The notes: generated by a model from the letters alone, not told the origin. A stretch of 64,000 bases of DNA from Burkholderiaceae bacterium (GCA_913776825.1 CAJYPV010000027.1:186001-250000); one strand, 5' to 3'. Positions 10,185-21,916 are shown, counted from the first letter of the stretch. Numbers and translations: made by a program.

Positions 10185-10814
10185 ATGCGCCCCATGACTC
10201 ACAACGATCCCGTGCTGATTCAGGTCCCCGAAGTGCTCGCCACCGATGACCTGTGGCTGATGGCGCCGCAGACGGTGGAGGGCGATGCGGTGATGCTGAA
10301 CTACACGGTGATCTCGTCGCTGCCGCATCTGCGGCCCTGGATGCATTGGGCCCATGAACAGCCGACCGTCGAGCAGTCCGAAGCCATCGTGCGGCGCATG
10401 AAGGCGCAGTTCCTCACCCGTGAGCACCTGGGCTATTTCCTGTATGAGCGTGGCGCCGATGGCAGCCGTGGCGCGCTCATCGGTGGCGCGGGGCTGGTGC
10501 GTCTGGACTGGCTGCTGCGTCGCTTCGAAATCGGCTACTGGCTCGCGCCCACGGCCACCGGCCGGGGCCTGGCGAGTCAGGCGGTGGTGGCGTTGACCCG
10601 CCTGGCCTTCGACGGCCTGCGGGCGCGGCGCGTGGAGATCCGCACCGATGCCCGCAACCTGGCCAGCCGAGCCGTCGCCGAGCGCTGCGGCTTCCAGCTG
10701 GAAGGCGTGTTGCGCAACGATGCGCTGGGCGTGGACGCCGAGCTGACCGACACCTGCATCTTCGGTCTGATCGAGCTCTCGGCGCTGCGCGATCCGTCGG
10801 CGCCACGCCGCTGA
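10185..10814 (+). CDS. GNAT family N-acetyltransferase (RimJ/RimL-like)
   Basis: 209 aa; ATGRGLASQAVVALTRLAFDGLRARRVEIRTDARNLASRAVAERCGFQLEGVLRND is a GNAT acetyl-CoA motif. Confidence 0.85.
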   Translation: MRPMTHNDPVLIQVPEVLATDDLWLMAPQTVEGDAVMLNYTVISSLPHLRPWMHWAHEQPTVEQSEAIVRRMKAQFLTREHLGYFLYERGADGSRGALIGGAGLVRLDWLLRRFEIGYWLAPTATGRGLASQAVVALTRLAFDGLRARRVEIRTDARNLASRAVAERCGFQLEGVLRNDALGVDAELTDTCIFGLIELSALRDPSAPRR

Positions 10815-10904
10815 TCGACAGAAGCGCCACGCCACAGCGCGGACGCGACGGCAGGCGAAGCGGACTTCAGCGTGTCGCTGCTGTCGGCGCTCCGCCCTCC
10901 GCGC

Positions 10905-11660
10905 TCAAGCGGTCGGACTGAACCGGTCCACGGCATCGGTGATGATGCCGTCCACCCCATTGGCGATCAGCCATTGCGCGGCGGCCGCGTCATTGACGGT
11001 GTAGACCAGCGCCTTCATGCCGGCCTGGTGCAGCTTCTCGACCAGCGCCTGGTCCATCAGCGCGTAATGGGTGATGACGGCACGGCAATCCAGCGCCTGG
11101 GCGCGCTCGAACCAGCCGGCATCCAGCGCTTCCAGCAGCAGACCGCGCGGCACCGCGGGCGCGGTCGCTTGCGCTCCGGCCAGCGCCTCCGGCTGAAAGC
11201 TGCTGAACAGCACCGAATCCGGCGCCGATTCGCCCCACAGCCGCAGCACCTCGCGGCCGACCAGTTCGCCGGTGCGGCGCTCATCGCCGGGCGTCGGTTT
11301 GATCTCGATGTTCAGGGTGTGCTGATTCACCCGCACGAAGGTGGCGATCGCTTCCAGGCTGGGCGGCGGCTCGCCGGCGAACGGCCGGCTGTGCCAGCGG
11401 CCCGCATCCAGGCGCGACAACTCGGACCAGGTGAGATCCGCCGCACGGCCGCGGCCCGAGGTGGTGCGGTCCAGCGTCGCATCGTGCAGCAGGAACGGGA
11501 TGCCGTCGGCCGACAGCTTCACATCGCATTCGAAGGCGCGGTAGCCGTGCCGCGCGCCTTCCCGGAAGGAGGCCAGCGTGTTTTCCGGCGCGAGCTTGCC
11601 AGCGCCGCGATGCGCGACCCAGAAGGGCAGGGACCAGGGCCAGGAATGGCGTTCCATCAT
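10905..11660 (-). CDS. ugpQ: Glycerophosphodiester phosphodiesterase
   Basis: 251 aa; WVAHRGAGKLAPENTLASFREGARHGYRAFECDVKLSADGIPFLLHDATLDRTT is the GDPD signature; downstream of the ugp transporter. Confidence 0.9.
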   Translation of the reverse strand: MMERHSWPWSLPFWVAHRGAGKLAPENTLASFREGARHGYRAFECDVKLSADGIPFLLHDATLDRTTSGRGRAADLTWSELSRLDAGRWHSRPFAGEPPPSLEAIATFVRVNQHTLNIEIKPTPGDERRTGELVGREVLRLWGESAPDSVLFSSFQPEALAGAQATAPAVPRGLLLEALDAGWFERAQALDCRAVITHYALMDQALVEKLHQAGMKALVYTVNDAAAAQWLIANGVDGIITDAVDRFSPTA

Positions 11661-11730
11661 GTCGCTCCTTCAGACGAATCGAATCGAATCGGGCCGCCGC
11701 GGCCCATGCCCCAGGATGGCCGGATGGCCG

Positions 11731-12843
11731 TCAACCGTCCAGTCGCTGGCCGGTCTCGGCGTCGAACCAATGCAGCCGTTCCGCGGGCGCGTGGATCTGC
11801 AGCGTCTCGCCGGCCTGCGGCGGTGCGTCGGTGCCATCGATGCGCAGCGTGAAAGGCTCGCCGCCCTGGCCGCCGAGTCGCCCATACACCAGACGTTCGG
11901 CGCCCAGCATTTCCACCATCTCCACCCACAGCGGCCAGGCGGTGCCGCTGACGGCGCCCTCGGTCGCGGCATGGCGGCGGTCGGTGTGGGCCAGCGCATG
12001 TTCCGGGCGCAGGCCCAGCGTGACCTTGCCCTGACGCGGCGCCGCGCCGGGCAGCGGCAGCGTGGCCTGGCCGAGACGGATCTGCTGGCCGACGATCTCG
12101 CCCTGCAGCAGGTTCATCGCGGGCGAGCCAATGAAGCTGGCGACGAAGGTCGTCGCCGGTTGGCCATAGACCTCTTCGGGCGTGCCGAACTGTTCCATGC
12201 GGCCGGCGTTCATGACGATGATGCGCTGAGCCAGCGTCATCGCCTCGACCTGGTCATGGGTGACGAACAGCGAGGTCACGCCCAGCTCGCGGTGCAGCTT
12301 CTGGATTTCCAGGCGGGTCTGCACCCGCAGCTTGGCGTCCAGGTTGGACAGCGGTTCATCGAAAAGGAAGACCTGCGGATCCCGCACGATCGCCCGGCCC
12401 ATCGCCACACGCTGGCGCTGACCGCCGGAGAGCTCGCGCGGCTTGCGCTGCAGCAGATGGCCCAGCTCCAGGATGCGCGCGGCCTTGTCCACCCGGGTGC
12501 GGATGTCCTCGGGCGAGAGCTTGCGGATCTTCAGACCGTAAGCCATGTTGTCGAACACGCTCATGTGGGGATAGAGCGCATAGTTCTGGAACACCATCGC
12601 GATGTCCCGGTCGGCGGGCTCGACCTGGTTGACCACCCGATCGGCGATGGCGATCTCGCCGTCGCTGATCTCTTCCAGGCCGGCGACCATGCGCAGCAGG
12701 GTGGACTTGCCGCAGCCGGACGGCCCGACGATGACGACGAATTCGCCATCCGCCACCTCGGCATTCACGCCGTGGATCACCGGATTGGCCTTGGCGCCGT
12801 GGCCATAACGCTTGACGACGTTGCGCAGGGAAATGCTTGCCAT
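11731..12843 (-). CDS. ugpC: sn-glycerol-3-phosphate ABC transporter ATP-binding protein
   Basis: 370 aa; Walker [10 protein letters not shown], signature [15 protein letters not shown], operon context. Confidence 0.9.
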   Translation of the reverse strand: MASISLRNVVKRYGHGAKANPVIHGVNAEVADGEFVVIVGPSGCGKSTLLRMVAGLEEISDGEIAIADRVVNQVEPADRDIAMVFQNYALYPHMSVFDNMAYGLKIRKLSPEDIRTRVDKAARILELGHLLQRKPRELSGGQRQRVAMGRAIVRDPQVFLFDEPLSNLDAKLRVQTRLEIQKLHRELGVTSLFVTHDQVEAMTLAQRIIVMNAGRMEQFGTPEEVYGQPATTFVASFIGSPAMNLLQGEIVGQQIRLGQATLPLPGAAPRQGKVTLGLRPEHALAHTDRRHAATEGAVSGTAWPLWVEMVEMLGAERLVYGRLGGQGGEPFTLRIDGTDAPPQAGETLQIHAPAERLHWFDAETGQRLDG

Positions 12844-12943
12844 CGTGTGTCTTGTGCTTGTTGTCTCGTGAGTCGAAGCGGGCGCGGTCGAGCAGCTCGA
12901 CCGGCTCGCCGGCGGGCGCCGCCCGGGCGGCGCGCCGCGAGGT

Positions 12944-13792
12944 CTATTTCTCGGTGTCCACCAGGCCCTTGACGAACCATCGCTGCATCAGCACCACCAC
13001 CAGCGCGGGCGGGATCATCGCCAGCAGGGCGGTGGCCATGATGATGTTCCAGTCGTTGGCCGCATCGCCGCCGCTGATCATGCGCTTGATGCCGATGACG
13101 ACGGGATACATGTTCTCGTCGGTGGTCACCAGCAGCGGCCACAGGTACTGGTTCCAGCCATAGATGAACTGGATGACGAACAGCGCCGCGATGCTGGTCA
13201 CCGACAGCGGCATCACCACATCGCGGAAGAAGCGCAGCGGTCCGGCGCCGTCAATGCGCGCGGCTTCCACCAGCTCATCCGGCACGGTCAGGAAGAACTG
13301 CCGGAACAGGAAGGTGGCGGTGGCCGAAGCGATCAAGGGCACCGTCAGGCCGGCATAGGTGTTGAGCATCTTCAGGTCGGCGACGACCTGATAGGTCGGC
13401 CCGATGCGCACTTCCACCGGCAGCATCAGCGTGATGAAGATGGCCCAGAAGAACAGGTTGCGCAGCGGAAAGCGGAAATACACGATCGCGAAGGCCGACA
13501 GCAGCGAAATCGCGATCTTGCCCACCGCGATCACCAGCGCGCAGACCAGGCTGATCCACATCATCTGGCCGACCGGCGCTTTCGAGCCGGCGCCACTGCT
13601 GCCGAACAACGCGGCGCTGTAGTTGTCGATCAGGTGGCTGCCGGGCGTCATCGGCATCGGGGCCTGGACGATCTCGGCGGCGGTGTGGGTGGAGGCCACG
13701 AAGGCCACGTACAACGGGAAGGCGACGATCAGCACACCGATCACCAGGATCAGGTGGGACAGCATCGTCAGGACGGGGCGGCGCTCGACCAT
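12944..13792 (-). CDS. ugpE: sn-glycerol-3-phosphate ABC transporter permease
   Basis: 282 aa permease with EAA loop ([25 protein letters not shown]). Confidence 0.88.
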   Translation of the reverse strand: MVERRPVLTMLSHLILVIGVLIVAFPLYVAFVASTHTAAEIVQAPMPMTPGSHLIDNYSAALFGSSGAGSKAPVGQMMWISLVCALVIAVGKIAISLLSAFAIVYFRFPLRNLFFWAIFITLMLPVEVRIGPTYQVVADLKMLNTYAGLTVPLIASATATFLFRQFFLTVPDELVEAARIDGAGPLRFFRDVVMPLSVTSIAALFVIQFIYGWNQYLWPLLVTTDENMYPVVIGIKRMISGGDAANDWNIIMATALLAMIPPALVVVLMQRWFVKGLVDTEK

Positions 13793-13793
13793 C

Positions 13794-14681
13794 TCAGTAA
13801 TTCACTTTCCGTTCGACAAAGCGGAACTGCACCACCGTCAGCACCACCACGATCGCCATCAGCACCACGCTCTGCGCGGCCGATCCGCCCAGGTCCAGGG
13901 CCTTGAAGCCGTCGTAATACACCTTGTAGACCAGGATCGCGGTGTCCTTTCCCGGGCCGCCGTGGGTGGCCGCATCGATGATGCCGAAGGTGTCGAAGAA
14001 GGCATACACCACGTTGATCACCAGCAGGAAGAAGCTGGTGGGCGACAGCAGCGGGAAGGTGATCGTCCAGAAGCGGCGCCACGGGCTGGCCCCGTCGATC
14101 GCGGCGGCTTCGATCAGTGATTTGGGAATCGACTGCAGGCCCGCGAGGAAGAACAGGAAGTTGTAGGACACCTGTTTCCAGACCGCTGCCAGCACCACCA
14201 GCGTCATCGCATCCTGCGCATCCAGCAGATGGTTCCAGGAGATGCCCAGGCTCTGCAACGCATAGGCGACCACGCCGATGGAGGGCGCGAACATGAACAG
14301 CCACAGCACGCCCGCGATCGCCGGCGCGACGGCATACGGCCAGATCAGCAGCGTCTTGTAGACCCCGGCGCCGCGCACCACGCGGTTGGCCATGGTGGCC
14401 AGCAGCAGCGAGACCGTCAGGCCCAGCACCGCCACCAGCAGCGAGAAGACCGCGGTGGTCTTGAACGAGGCCAGGTAACCCGGATCGTTGAACAGCTGGC
14501 GGAAGTTCTCCAGGCCCACCCATTCGGTCGACAGGCCGAAGGCATCCTGCTGCTGCAGGCTCTGCAGCATCGCCTGAGCGGCCGGCCAGAAGAAGAAGGC
14601 GCCGATGACCAGCGCCTGCGGGGCCAGCAGCAACCAGGGCAGCCAGCCAGATCGAAATACCACGCGTTTTTGTTGCGACAT
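13794..14681 (-). CDS. ugpA: sn-glycerol-3-phosphate ABC transporter permease
   Basis: 295 aa permease with EAA loop ([27 protein letters not shown]), adjacent to ugpE. Confidence 0.88.
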   Translation of the reverse strand: MSQQKRVVFRSGWLPWLLLAPQALVIGAFFFWPAAQAMLQSLQQQDAFGLSTEWVGLENFRQLFNDPGYLASFKTTAVFSLLVAVLGLTVSLLLATMANRVVRGAGVYKTLLIWPYAVAPAIAGVLWLFMFAPSIGVVAYALQSLGISWNHLLDAQDAMTLVVLAAVWKQVSYNFLFFLAGLQSIPKSLIEAAAIDGASPWRRFWTITFPLLSPTSFFLLVINVVYAFFDTFGIIDAATHGGPGKDTAILVYKVYYDGFKALDLGGSAAQSVVLMAIVVVLTVVQFRFVERKVNY

Positions 14682-15026
14682 CCGGGGTGTCCGTCGGGAG
14701 AGTCGATCGGGAAGTCAGTGAATCGGGAAGAGGACGAAGAGGCTTGGAAGCCGGCGATCACGGAAGTCAGCCTCATCCGACGGCGGGCGTCATCGGTGCG
14801 GTGCTGCGGGCGCCGTCGTCTGCCGGGCAGCGCCACCGCGCGAGCGGGCGGGCACGGGTCCGGGGCGGCGGTCTCGGACGGGCATTGCGGCGGAGCGCCT
14901 CGCAGCATCGTCCTCGCGCGGGTTCAAGGAAAGCCCCCGGATCACCTGACATTGTGGGCAGCCGTGCCGGCCCTTTCGGTCATGCGGCCCGTGATCGACC
15001 GATGCACGGGCCGCTGAACCGGTCGA

Positions 15027-16340
15027 TCAGAGCTTGGCGGACTTCTGGAAGCGCTCCAGCAGTTCGTTGCCGCGGGAGATGGCGGTGTCCAGGCCGTCCT
15101 TCGGGGTCTTGCGACCGGCCCAGACCTGTTCCATCTCCTCATCGACGATGGTGCGGATCTGCGCGAAGTTGCCCAGGCGCACGCCGCGCGACTTGTCGGT
15201 GGTCTTGCGGATCATCTGCTGCACCGCGACATCGGTCCCGGGATTGGCCTTGTAGAAGCCGCTCTTCTCGGTCAGGTCGTAGGCCGCCTTGGTGACGGGC
15301 AGATAGCCGGTGCGCTTGTGGCTCTCAGAGGCCACATCCGCGCGCGACAGGTATTGGAAGAACGCGGCCACGCCCTTGTACTCGGCCGGCTTCTTGCCGG
15401 ACATCACCCACAGGCTGGCGCCGCCGATCACGGTGTTCTGCGGTGCGCCCGGCACGTCCGGGTAGTAGGGCAGCGGGGCGGTGCCGGCGGCGAACTTGGC
15501 GCTCTTCTTGATGTTGGCGTAGAGGCCGGAGGAGCCGGTCATCATGGCGCACTCGCCGGAGACGAAGGTGGCGTCGGCGCTGTTGCCGCGGCCCTTGTAG
15601 ACGAACAGGCCCTGCTTGGCCATGTTGGCCAGGTTCTCGATGTGCCGCACATGCAGCGGCGAGTTGAACGCCAGCCGGGTGTCGAGGCCGCCGAAGCCGT
15701 TGTTCTTGGTCGCGTATTCGACGTTGTGCCAGGCGGAGAAGCTCTCCAGCTGCGTCCAGCTCACCCAGCTGGTGGTGAACGGGCACTTGTGGCCGGCGGC
15801 CTTCAGCTTGGCGGCAGCGGCAGCGACTTCCGGCCAGGACGACGGCGCCTTGTTCGGGTCCAGACCGGCGGCCTTGAAGGCATCCTTGTTGTAATGGAAG
15901 ACGGTGGTCGAGCTGTTGAACGGGAAGCTCAGCATCTGACCGTTGGGCGCGGTGTAGTAACCGGCGACCGCGGGCACATAGGCGCCGTTGTCGAACTTCG
16001 CGCCGGCCTGCTGCATCACCTGGCCGACCGGCACCACGGCGCCCTTGCTGGCCATCATCGTGGCGGTGCCGACTTCGAAGACCTGCAGAATGTGCGGCGC
16101 GTTGCCGGCGCGGAAGGCGGCGATCGCACCGGCCATGGACTCGTCGTAGCTGCCCTTGTAGGTCGGGACAATCTTGTACTCGGACTGGCTGGCGTTGAAG
16201 TCCTTGGCCAGGTCATTGACCCAGTCGCCGAGGGCGCCGCCCATCGAGTGCCACCACTGGATTTCGGTCTGGGCGAAAGCGGCGGTCGGGCCGGCGGCCA
16301 GCACGGTGGCCAGCGAGGCGGCAAGCAGTGAAGTCTTCAT
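15027..16340 (-). CDS. ugpB: sn-glycerol-3-phosphate ABC transporter substrate-binding protein
   Basis: MKTSLLAASLATVLAAGPTAAFAQTEIQWWHSMGGALGDWVNDLAKDFNASQSEYKIVPTYKGSYDESM... matches the UgpB signature. Confidence 0.92.
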   Translation of the reverse strand: MKTSLLAASLATVLAAGPTAAFAQTEIQWWHSMGGALGDWVNDLAKDFNASQSEYKIVPTYKGSYDESMAGAIAAFRAGNAPHILQVFEVGTATMMASKGAVVPVGQVMQQAGAKFDNGAYVPAVAGYYTAPNGQMLSFPFNSSTTVFHYNKDAFKAAGLDPNKAPSSWPEVAAAAAKLKAAGHKCPFTTSWVSWTQLESFSAWHNVEYATKNNGFGGLDTRLAFNSPLHVRHIENLANMAKQGLFVYKGRGNSADATFVSGECAMMTGSSGLYANIKKSAKFAAGTAPLPYYPDVPGAPQNTVIGGASLWVMSGKKPAEYKGVAAFFQYLSRADVASESHKRTGYLPVTKAAYDLTEKSGFYKANPGTDVAVQQMIRKTTDKSRGVRLGNFAQIRTIVDEEMEQVWAGRKTPKDGLDTAISRGNELLERFQKSAKL

Positions 16341-16771
16341 GGGTCTCCGTTGCTCCGAAAGGATGTTGTGCGGGTGGACCGGTGGAGGGAGATGCGGGTT
16401 TCCACCGGGCCCGAATGAGCTTATCGAGGCATTGTGACATTGGCCGACCGGGCTGGCGTGCTGCATCCGCACTCGTCGCCGCCCGGACTTTCCCCGGTCG
16501 CGCCCGTGTGGCGAGGCCGCGCCGTGAGAGTCCCTTGGCGGGGATCGCTTCCCCTCGCTAAGGTAGGATTCCGCCCATTGCCCCGTCCGGGGCCGGCCGC
16601 GACCGCGGCCATTCGCGAACGCCTGTTCCGCGCCCCGTGTCGTGCGGGGCCGGGGACCACAAGTCCGAGGCGCTGTCCCGGACGTGGTCCCATGCTTTTC
16701 TCCAGCCAGGCCACGGCGTTCCCACGGAACGCCGGACGCCGCAACCCAGGGTGCGCAGGCACCTGGACGCC

Positions 16772-19700
16772 ATGAATGCACCGCATCTGCTGATGCCCGT
16801 CGACCCCGCGATGGCCGGCGACTCCGATCCGATGTCCGTCCCCCACGCGTCAGCGCCCCGGCTGCGCGAGATTCCGTACAACTACACCTCCTTCTCCGAC
16901 CGCGAAATCGTCCTTCGCCTGCTCGGCGCACGCGCCTGGGAGCTGCTGAACCAGCTGCGCAACGAGCGCCAGACCGGTCGTTCCGCCCGCATGCTGTATG
17001 AGGTGCTGGGCGACATCTGGGTGGTGCAGCGCAATCCCTATCTGCAGGACGACCTGCTGGACAACCCGCGCCGCCGCGACGCGCTGATCGGCGCATTGCG
17101 CCATCGCCTCAAGGAAGTGCAGCGGCGCCGCCATCCGGAAGACGATGCCCAGCGCGATGCCTGGGTCGGTGAGCTGCTGACCGCCGCCGAAGCCGCGGTG
17201 GCCGCCTTCGCCCATCAATTCGAGCAGGTCGGCGAGCTGCGCAAGCGGGCGTCCAAGGTCTTCGCCCGGCATACCGCGAAGGACAACATCAAGTACGACG
17301 GCCTGTCGCGCGTGGCCCATGTGACCGACGCCACCGACTGGCGGGTCGAATACCCGTTCGTGGTCCTGACGCCCGACACCGAAGCCGAAATGGCCGCGCT
17401 GGTGGCGGGCTGTTTCGAGCTGGGCTTGACGGTGATCCCGCGCGGCGGCGGCACCGGCTACACCGGCGGCGCGGTGCCGCTGGTCTGGAACACGGCCGTC
17501 ATCAACACCGAGAAGCTCGAGGCCATGCGCGGCGTCGAGATGCTGCAGCTGCCGGGCCTGGATCAGCCGGTGCCCACCATCTGGACCGAGGCCGGCGTGG
17601 TCACGCAGCGGGTGTCGGATCTGGCGGAGCTGCACGGCTTCGTGTTCGCGGTCGATCCGACCTCGGCCGAGGCCTCCTGCATCGGCGGCAACATCGCGAT
17701 GAATGCCGGCGGCAAGAAGGCGGTGCTCTGGGGCACGGCGCTGGACAACCTGGCCTCCTGGCGCATGGTCACGCCCGAAGCCAAGTGGCTGGAGGTGGTG
17801 CGGATCGGCCACAACCTCGGCAAGATCCATGACGTCGAAACGGCCAGCTTCGAACTGCGCTATTTCGATGCCACCGGCCGGGTGCTGGAGCGCACCGAGC
17901 GGCTGGACATCCCCGGCCGCACCTTCCGCAAGGAGGGTCTGGGCAAGGATGTGACCGACAAATTCCTGGCCGGTCTGCCCGGCATCCAGAAGGAAGGCTG
18001 CGATGGCCTGATCACCAGCGCGCGCTGGATCGTGCATCGCATGCCGGCGCATGTGCGCACCGTCTGCCTGGAGTTCTTCGGCAATCCGAAGGACTGCGTG
18101 CCGTCGATCGTCGACATCAAGGACTTCATGTTCGCCGAGATGAAGAAGCCCCGCGGGGCCATCCTCGCCGGTCTGGAGCATCTGGACGACCGCTATCTGA
18201 AGGCCGTGGGTTACGCCACCAAGAGCAAGCGCGGCGGCCTGCCGAAGATGGTGCTGATCGGCGACATCGTCGGCGACGATGCCGATGAAGTGGCGCGCGC
18301 CACCAGTGAAGTGGTGCGGCTGGCCAACGGCCGTTCGGGCGAGGGCTTCGTGGCCGTCAGCGCCGATGCGCGCAAGAAGTTCTGGCTGGACCGCAAGCGC
18401 ACTGCGGCGATTTCCAAGCACACCAATGCGTTCAAGGTGAACGAGGATGTGGTGATCCCGCTGCCGCGCATGGGTGAATACACCCTGGGCATCGAGCGCA
18501 TCAACATCGAGCTGTCGCTGCGCAACAAGCTGGCCCTGGTGGTCGCGCTGCGGGCCTTCTTCGCCACCGGCAACCTGCCGCTGGGCAAGAGCGACGATGC
18601 CGGCGAGATCCCCAGCGCCGAGCTGCTGGAAGACCGGGTGCAGCAGGCGCTGACACTGCTGGATGAAGTCGGCGCGCAGTGGCGCGAGTGGATGGACGGC
18701 CTGGACCTGGACCGCGCCGCCGTCGGCGAGCGCAGCTACTTCGAGCAACTGCAGGACTACAGCCTGCGCGCGAGCTGGAAGAAGCAGATCCTCAAGCCGC
18801 TGCAGGATGTGTTTGCCGGCGCGCCGTTCGCGCCCATCCTGGCCGAGTGCAAGCGCATCCACAAGGAGGTGCTGCGCGGTCGGGTGTGGGTGGCGCTGCA
18901 CATGCATGCGGGCGACGGCAACGTCCACACCAACATTCCGGTCAACTCCGACAACTACGAGATGCTGCAGACCGCGCATGAGGCGGTCGGTCGCATCATG
19001 ACGCTGGCGCGCTCGCTGGATGGCGTGATCTCGGGCGAGCACGGCATCGGCATCACCAAGCTGGAGTTCCTGACCGATGAGGAGCTGGCGGGCTTCGCCG
19101 GCTACAAGCAGCAGGTGGATCCGGAGGGCCGGTTCAACAAGGGCAAGCTGCTGCGGCCATCCGCCAGCGGCCAGTCCACCTTCGCGGATCTGACCAATGC
19201 CTACACGCCCAGCTTCGGGCTGATGGGGCATGAGTCGCTGATCATGCAGCAGAGCGACATCGGCGCGATCAGCGAGTCCATCAAGGACTGCCTGCGCTGC
19301 GGCAAGTGCAAGCCGGTCTGCGCGACCCATGTGCCGCGCGCCAATCTGCTCTACAGCCCGCGCAACAAGATCCTGGCGACCTCGCTGCTGGTCGAAGCCT
19401 TCCTCTACGAGGAGCAGACCCGGCGTGGCGTGTCGATCAAGCATTGGGAAGAGTTCGAGGATGTGGCGGACCACTGCACCGTCTGCCACAAGTGCCTGAA
19501 TCCCTGCCCGGTGAAGATCGACTTCGGCGATGTCACCATGAACATGCGCAACCTGCTGCGCAAGATGGGCAAGAAGAGCTTCCGGCCCGGCAATGCGGCG
19601 GCGATGTTCATGCTCAATGCCACCCGTCCGGAGACGATCAAGATCGCCCGGGCGGCGATGGTCGGCGTGGGCTTCAAGGCGCAGCGCATGGCCAACCGCC

Positions 19701-20701
19701 TGCTCAAGCGCGTGGCGCGCAAGCAGACCGCCGCGCCGCCGGCGACGGTGGGGCCGGCGCCGGTGAAAGAGCAGGTCATCCACTTCATCAACAAGAAGTT
19801 GCCGGGTGGCCTGCCGAAGAAGACCGCGCGGGCGCTGCTGGACATCGAGGACAAGGACTACGTGCCCATCATCCGCAACCCGGCCGCGACCAGCGCCGAG
19901 GCGGAGGCGGTGTTCTATTTCCCCGGCTGCGGCTCGGAGCGCTTGTTCAGTCAGGTCGGGCTGGCGACGCAGGCGATGCTCTGGCATGCCGGCGTGCAGA
20001 CGGTGCTGCCGCCGGGCTACTTGTGCTGCGGCTATCCGCAGCGCGGCTCGGGTCAGTTCGACAAGGCCGAGAAAATCATCACCGACAACCGGGTGCTGTT
20101 CCACCGCGTGGCCAACACGCTGAACTATCTGGACATCAAGACCGTGGTGGTGTCCTGTGGCACCTGTTTCGATCAGCTGCAGGGCTACAAGTTCGAGGAC
20201 ATCTTCCCCGGCTGCCGCATCATCGACATCCACGAGTACCTGCTGGAGAAGGGCGTGACCCTGGCCAGCAAGCAGGCCTATCTCTATCACGATCCCTGCC
20301 ACTCGCCGATGAAGCAGCAGGAGCCGATGAAGACGGTCAAGGCGCTGGTGGGTCCGGAGGTCATGAAGAGCGAGCGCTGCTGTGGCGAGAGCGGCACGCT
20401 GGGCGTGACCCGTCCGGACATTTCCACCCAGGTCCGTTTCCGCAAGGAAGAGGAACTGCGCAAGGCCGAGACGCAGTTGCGCGGCACCGGCAAGATCGGC
20501 CCTCAGGAGAGCCTGAAGATCCTGACCAGTTGCCCGTCCTGCCTGCAGGGCTTGAGCCGCTACGGCGGCGACCTGCAGAACGGCCTGCTGGAGGCCGACT
20601 ACATCGTGGTCGAGATGGCCCGCCAGATCCTTGGCGAGAACTGGATGCCCGAGTACGTGGCCAAGGCCAACAACGGCGGCATCGAGCGGGTGCTGGTGTA
20701 A
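16772..20701 (+). CDS. DUF3683 / FAD-linked oxidase / 4Fe-4S / CCG-domain fusion oxidoreductase (D-2-hydroxyacid dehydrogenase-like)
   Basis: 1309 aa from [14 protein letters not shown]...; FAD_binding_4 ([17 protein letters not shown]), FAD-oxidase C, 4Fe-4S ([34 protein letters not shown]), CCG ([26 protein letters not shown]). Confidence 0.88.
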   Translation: MNAPHLLMPVDPAMAGDSDPMSVPHASAPRLREIPYNYTSFSDREIVLRLLGARAWELLNQLRNERQTGRSARMLYEVLGDIWVVQRNPYLQDDLLDNPRRRDALIGALRHRLKEVQRRRHPEDDAQRDAWVGELLTAAEAAVAAFAHQFEQVGELRKRASKVFARHTAKDNIKYDGLSRVAHVTDATDWRVEYPFVVLTPDTEAEMAALVAGCFELGLTVIPRGGGTGYTGGAVPLVWNTAVINTEKLEAMRGVEMLQLPGLDQPVPTIWTEAGVVTQRVSDLAELHGFVFAVDPTSAEASCIGGNIAMNAGGKKAVLWGTALDNLASWRMVTPEAKWLEVVRIGHNLGKIHDVETASFELRYFDATGRVLERTERLDIPGRTFRKEGLGKDVTDKFLAGLPGIQKEGCDGLITSARWIVHRMPAHVRTVCLEFFGNPKDCVPSIVDIKDFMFAEMKKPRGAILAGLEHLDDRYLKAVGYATKSKRGGLPKMVLIGDIVGDDADEVARATSEVVRLANGRSGEGFVAVSADARKKFWLDRKRTAAISKHTNAFKVNEDVVIPLPRMGEYTLGIERINIELSLRNKLALVVALRAFFATGNLPLGKSDDAGEIPSAELLEDRVQQALTLLDEVGAQWREWMDGLDLDRAAVGERSYFEQLQDYSLRASWKKQILKPLQDVFAGAPFAPILAECKRIHKEVLRGRVWVALHMHAGDGNVHTNIPVNSDNYEMLQTAHEAVGRIMTLARSLDGVISGEHGIGITKLEFLTDEELAGFAGYKQQVDPEGRFNKGKLLRPSASGQSTFADLTNAYTPSFGLMGHESLIMQQSDIGAISESIKDCLRCGKCKPVCATHVPRANLLYSPRNKILATSLLVEAFLYEEQTRRGVSIKHWEEFEDVADHCTVCHKCLNPCPVKIDFGDVTMNMRNLLRKMGKKSFRPGNAAAMFMLNATRPETIKIARAAMVGVGFKAQRMANRLLKRVARKQTAAPPATVGPAPVKEQVIHFINKKLPGGLPKKTARALLDIEDKDYVPIIRNPAATSAEAEAVFYFPGCGSERLFSQVGLATQAMLWHAGVQTVLPPGYLCCGYPQRGSGQFDKAEKIITDNRVLFHRVANTLNYLDIKTVVVSCGTCFDQLQGYKFEDIFPGCRIIDIHEYLLEKGVTLASKQAYLYHDPCHSPMKQQEPMKTVKALVGPEVMKSERCCGESGTLGVTRPDISTQVRFRKEEELRKAETQLRGTGKIGPQESLKILTSCPSCLQGLSRYGGDLQNGLLEADYIVVEMARQILGENWMPEYVAKANNGGIERVLV

Positions 20702-20831
20702 GCGACGCACGGCGCCGCATGTCGCCGCGTGGTGGCACATAGATCCGCATTGAGCTGCATTGAGCCGAACTGCGCCGGGAGGCGCGGTGCAGCTGACTCG
20801 CGGATGCGGCTCTGTGGTTCGGCGCGTCGGC

Positions 20832-21314
20832 TCAGGAGTGCCGCTCGGCCGCTGGTGCCGGTGCCTCGGGCGATGCCGCCCGATGCGAGGATTCACCGTG
20901 CAGCATGGCCAGGTGGTCGATGACGCCGGGCACCTCGGCGGCGCATCGCAGCAGCAGGGCGGTGGGCGTGCTCACCTTGCTCTGGCCCGATTCCCATTTC
21001 GCGAATGAGCTGTCTCCCGCGCCGAACAGGCGCGACGCGGCACGCTGGGTCAGATCGTGCTGCTGGCGCAAGGTTTGGAGAAAGGTCGTGTCGATCGACG
21101 CCACCACATCGCGCTCCTGGGCCGCCTGCATCACCGCCCGGTTGTGCGCCATCTGCCGACGATCGGTCAGCGATTGGGCGCAGCGGTCGCAGATGTGATG
21201 CAGCAGGCCGTCGATGTCCAGTTGGCGTCGGCCCGACCGGACCACGCTCACATAAGACGCTTCCGACATCTGGCCGTCTTCGCAGAACGGGCATTTCATC
21301 TTCTTCATGGTCAT
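20832..21314 (-). CDS. mqsA: MqsA-family antitoxin (Zn-binding N-terminal domain + HTH)
   Basis: MTMKKMKCPFCEDGQMSEASYVSVVRSGRRQLDIDGLLHHICDRCAQSLTDRRQMAHNRAVMQAA...LRQQHDLTQRAASRLFGAGDSSFAKWESGQSKVS: two CxxC plus XRE HTH. Confidence 0.85.
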   Translation of the reverse strand: MTMKKMKCPFCEDGQMSEASYVSVVRSGRRQLDIDGLLHHICDRCAQSLTDRRQMAHNRAVMQAAQERDVVASIDTTFLQTLRQQHDLTQRAASRLFGAGDSSFAKWESGQSKVSTPTALLLRCAAEVPGVIDHLAMLHGESSHRAASPEAPAPAAERHS

Positions 21315-21346
21315 CTCCTTCGCCAGGCGTCGCTGAGGGCGCGGCT

Positions 21347-21796
21347 TCAAAGTCGTTCGTAGTGAAGCGAGTACACGATGAGCAGGTGTCCCTCGACCGC
21401 AAACTTGAAATAGATCCTGGGATGCCCACACGGGACCGCACGACCGCACATCCGGTTGAAGGCCATGAGGTACACATCCGCCAGTGAGGGCACTCGCCGG
21501 TCCTTTCCGTCGGTCAGCAGCGTGATGGCGGGTTCCAGGCACCATTGAGAACTTCTCGGCTGAACGTATTCGGGCCCCAATGCTTGAATGAACTGATCCA
21601 GCGTGTCTTCGTCGAAGCCGAGTTCTCGGTAGCAGTCGATGGCCGCGCTCGAGGTCAGTTGCCATGTCAGCTCGTGATGTCGAAGCGCGGTCTGGACCCG
21701 TTGAAGATGCCAATACGGGCCATCGGTCAGCACGCGTGGATCGCAGGGTTGTGAGGGTGGGGGTGGGAAGGGCTTGCGCCAAAATTTGTGTGCCAA
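21347..21796 (-). CDS. mqsR: MqsR-family toxin (divergent, likely TTG start)
   Basis: 149 aa; ELGFDEDTLDQFIQALGPEYVQPRSSQ...DVYLMAF...RIYFKFAVEGHLLIVYSLHYERL parallels E. coli MqsR (ELGLDFDGMCNVIIGLSESDFYKSM...DVY...YLKITVIHDVLIVSFKEK); immediately upstream of mqsA. Confidence 0.7.
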   Translation of the reverse strand: MAHKFWRKPFPPPPSQPCDPRVLTDGPYWHLQRVQTALRHHELTWQLTSSAAIDCYRELGFDEDTLDQFIQALGPEYVQPRSSQWCLEPAITLLTDGKDRRVPSLADVYLMAFNRMCGRAVPCGHPRIYFKFAVEGHLLIVYSLHYERL

Positions 21797-21800
21797 GGTG

Positions 21801-21815
21801 ATACCTTAAAGGTAT
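21801..21815. promoter_or_regulatory. Perfect palindrome, candidate MqsA operator
   Basis: ATACCTTAAAGGTAT (ATACCTT-A-AAGGTAT) just upstream of mqsR; contains ACCT-N3-AGGT as in E. coli mqsRA operators. Confidence 0.75.
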
Positions 21816-21916
21816 TTGAAGCCAAAGGCAAGTTCGTCTTTCAGCGCCTGTGCGCCACCCTGGCCGGCCTGGCCGGCGGCAGTCGGTACCGCGATGTGTC
21901 GAACGTCGCCCACGAA

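Noticed and set aside
8618-10195. 525-aa minus ORF antisense to the MFS gene (Gln/His/Arg-rich)
   Set aside because: Composition characteristic of antisense to a hydrophobic protein in high-GC DNA.
16341-16450. Possible Pho box upstream of ugpB (TGTCACAATG on minus strand)
   Set aside because: Only one half resembles CTGTCAT; no convincing 7-bp direct repeats.
16850-20896. 1348-aa minus-strand ORF fully antisense to the FAD/Fe-S oxidoreductase
   Set aside because: Mirror ORF caused by high GC3 codon bias; composition (His/Arg/Gln/Leu-rich, no domain motifs) is typical of antisense artefacts, while the plus strand has clear cofactor motifs.
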